This document shows, in pieces, positions 62,976 to 64,000 of a DNA stretch of 64,000 nt. Under the pieces are notes generated by a model. That model searched no databases and was not told where the DNA came from. It was given only the letters and a program-made list of their open reading frames with translations. The DNA is from Prevotella melaninogenica. Its GTDB lineage: Bacteria; Bacteroidota; Bacteroidia; Bacteroidales; Bacteroidaceae. The DNA lies in contig NZ_CP072347.1 of assembly GCF_018127925.1 (NCBI RefSeq), positions 932,501-996,500 of the forward strand. The letters run 5' to 3'. The translations under genes were made by a program, and so were the position numbers. Every line of letters begins with the position of its first letter. Within the stretch, counting starts at the first letter, position 1.

Positions 62976-63671
62976 ATGAATTTAGACGTATTAAGAGAAC
63001 TTGATAAATCAATTTTACTCGCTTTCAATGGAGGCGATAACCTTTTTATTGATTATTTTGTTCTTACAGTGACCAATGCTTTTACATGGATTCCTCTTTA
63101 TGCGTCTTTGCTTTATTTGGTTATAAAGAATAATGAGAAGTGGCAAAAGATAATACTTGTTATTGGAGCAGTGGCATTGGGGCTTCTTATCGTAAATGGT
63201 TTAAATCTTGGTATTGTAAAGCCACTTGTTGCCCGACCACGCCCTCTCAATAATCCAAATTTACAGGGAATTGTTGTGGCTGTAAATCATTATATGGCTG
63301 ATGGGTATAGTTTTTTCTCGTCACATACTGCTAATGCCTTTGTGATAGCAGTATTCTTCTGTTTATTGGTACGTGACCGTATCTTTTCTATTTTGATGAT
63401 AGCATGGAGCATTATGGTATCCCTAACACGTCCATATCTTGGTGTTCATTATCCTTCTGACGTATTTGTTGGAATGATATTTGGCTCAAGCGTCGCTGTT
63501 TTCACTTATTTTTTATACCTTCGCATTTATATTCGTTTTAGTGACAAATTACACTATATTTCGACAAAATATACGCGAACAGGTTATAGCTTTGCAGATA
63601 TAGACGTTGTTATTAGTGTACTTATATTGTCATTTATTTACGCGGCTTTTCGTGCCGTCTTATCAATATAA
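62976..63671 (+). CDS. PAP2-family membrane phosphatase
   Basis: A 231-residue inner membrane protein with about six spans. Phosphatase motifs are KPLVARPRP (KxxxxxxRP), FFSSHTANAFVIAVF (PSGH-like, with SSH), and SLTRPYLGVHYPSDVFVGM (SRxxxxxHxxxD type). Members dephosphorylate undecaprenyl pyrophosphate or phosphatidic acid; which is not clear. It follows the Bat operon by 39 bases and lies 8 bases upstream of queA. Confidence 0.9.
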   Translation: MNLDVLRELDKSILLAFNGGDNLFIDYFVLTVTNAFTWIPLYASLLYLVIKNNEKWQKIILVIGAVALGLLIVNGLNLGIVKPLVARPRPLNNPNLQGIVVAVNHYMADGYSFFSSHTANAFVIAVFFCLLVRDRIFSILMIAWSIMVSLTRPYLGVHYPSDVFVGMIFGSSVAVFTYFLYLRIYIRFSDKLHYISTKYTRTGYSFADIDVVISVLILSFIYAAFRAVLSI

Positions 63672-63679
63672 ATTAAATT

Positions 63680-64000
63680 ATGTCTGAAGATACAAAACAT
63701 ATTAGCATTTCTGATTACAACTATCCACTCCCCGATGAGCGCATCGCCAAATTTCCGTTGACAGAGCGCGACCATAGCAAGTTATTGCTTTATAAGCATG
63801 GTGATGTATCGGAGGACATTTTTTATAATCTTCCTGAATATTTGCCTAAAGGTGCGTTGATGGTTTTCAATAATACGAAAGTCATTCAGGCACGTATGCA
63901 CTTTCGTAAGGAGACGGGAGCCCTCATAGAGGTATTCCTAATGGAACCAGCACAGCCAACAGATTATGAATTGATGTTTCAAACAAATCACGAGTGTGCA
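63680..64000 (+). CDS. queA: S-adenosylmethionine:tRNA ribosyltransferase-isomerase, N-terminal part (cut by window edge)
   Basis: The open frame from the ATG at 63680 runs off the window. It shows YPLPDERIAKFPLTERDHSK, LLLYKHGDVSEDIFYNLPE, ALMVFNNTKVIQARMHFRKE and GALIEVFLMEP, the QueA N-terminal pattern. The enzyme adds the ribosyl part of SAM to preQ1 in tRNA during queuosine synthesis. About 107 codons are visible. It starts 8 bases after the PAP2 gene, so they may be co-transcribed. Confidence 0.92.
   Translation, partial: MSEDTKHISISDYNYPLPDERIAKFPLTERDHSKLLLYKHGDVSEDIFYNLPEYLPKGALMVFNNTKVIQARMHFRKETGALIEVFLMEPAQPTDYELMFQTNHECA

Noticed and set aside
1-64000. DGR reverse transcriptase or template repeat in the window
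   Set aside because: No protein with reverse transcriptase motifs and no adenine-rich copy of the candidate variable region was found; any DGR core must lie elsewhere.
1-64000. tRNA, rRNA or CRISPR array
   Set aside because: No cloverleaf-type sequence, rRNA segment or regularly spaced direct repeats with unique spacers were seen; the 23-base periodic repeats at 42107-42166 have no spacer variety of CRISPR type.

Overview
The window reads as a chromosome segment of a Bacteroidales anaerobe, most likely Prevotella or a close relative (inference). It is AT-rich. Several genes have the Bacteroidetes promoter form TTTG, 19-20 bases, TAnnTTTG. Gene content fits: an aerotolerance (Bat) operon, hybrid cluster protein, MaeB with a phosphotransacetylase domain, OmpP1/FadL porin, GH125 mannosidase, GDP-fucose synthesis, fimbrillin and BACON-type lipoproteins. 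I see no rRNA, tRNA, CRISPR array or prophage.

Layout. 1-7 kb: 5' part of prmA, a Tyr/Gly-rich exported protein and its outer-membrane porin neighbour, a 65-residue protein with yaaA, and a secreted prolyl oligopeptidase. 7-9.5 kb: fcl and gmd (GDP-L-fucose). 10-18 kb: hcp, an AraC-type regulator with DPP III, maeB and a divergent TetR regulator. 18-23 kb: an SGNH/MBOAT O-acylation pair and a YihY-type membrane protein. 23.4-24.9 kb: a complete insertion sequence with 57-bp inverted repeats and an 8-bp target duplication. 24.9-25.0 kb: a small RNA gene with its own promoter and terminator. 25-32 kb: leftward cluster of rmlB, purT, fdtA-like ketoisomerase, GNAT transferase, sugar aminotransferase and GH125, which points to a dTDP-3-amino-3,6-dideoxyhexose. 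32-37 kb: phosphodiesterase, cytidylate-kinase-like protein, MATE pump, then pyrB and pyrI separated by two BACON-like lipoprotein genes.

37-43 kb: a class A penicillin-binding protein, then the most unusual region. A structured leader precedes a 67-residue acidic-tailed peptide gene and a fimbrillin-type lipoprotein. That lipoprotein ends in a C-type-lectin-like tail whose codons look like the variable region of a diversity-generating retroelement (DGR), followed by a hairpin where DGR targets carry one. A nested palindromic repeat cluster and an HU-family gene follow. No reverse transcriptase or template repeat lies in the window, so any DGR would act from elsewhere in the genome.

43-64 kb: mostly housekeeping: two unknown proteins, ruvC, an MBL hydrolase, rsmG, an RsiV-like lipoprotein, a HAD phosphatase, panB, an MFS transporter, ftsY-rimO and two HU-family genes. 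The second HU protein is fused to a membrane segment and a LysM-like end. Then comes the moxR-DUF58-batABCD operon with BatD and BatE fused, a PAP2 phosphatase, and the start of queA. A dispersed intergenic repeat of about 85 bp with an AAAAGGGCG core occurs at three places (about 3.4, 9.8 and 21.5 kb).
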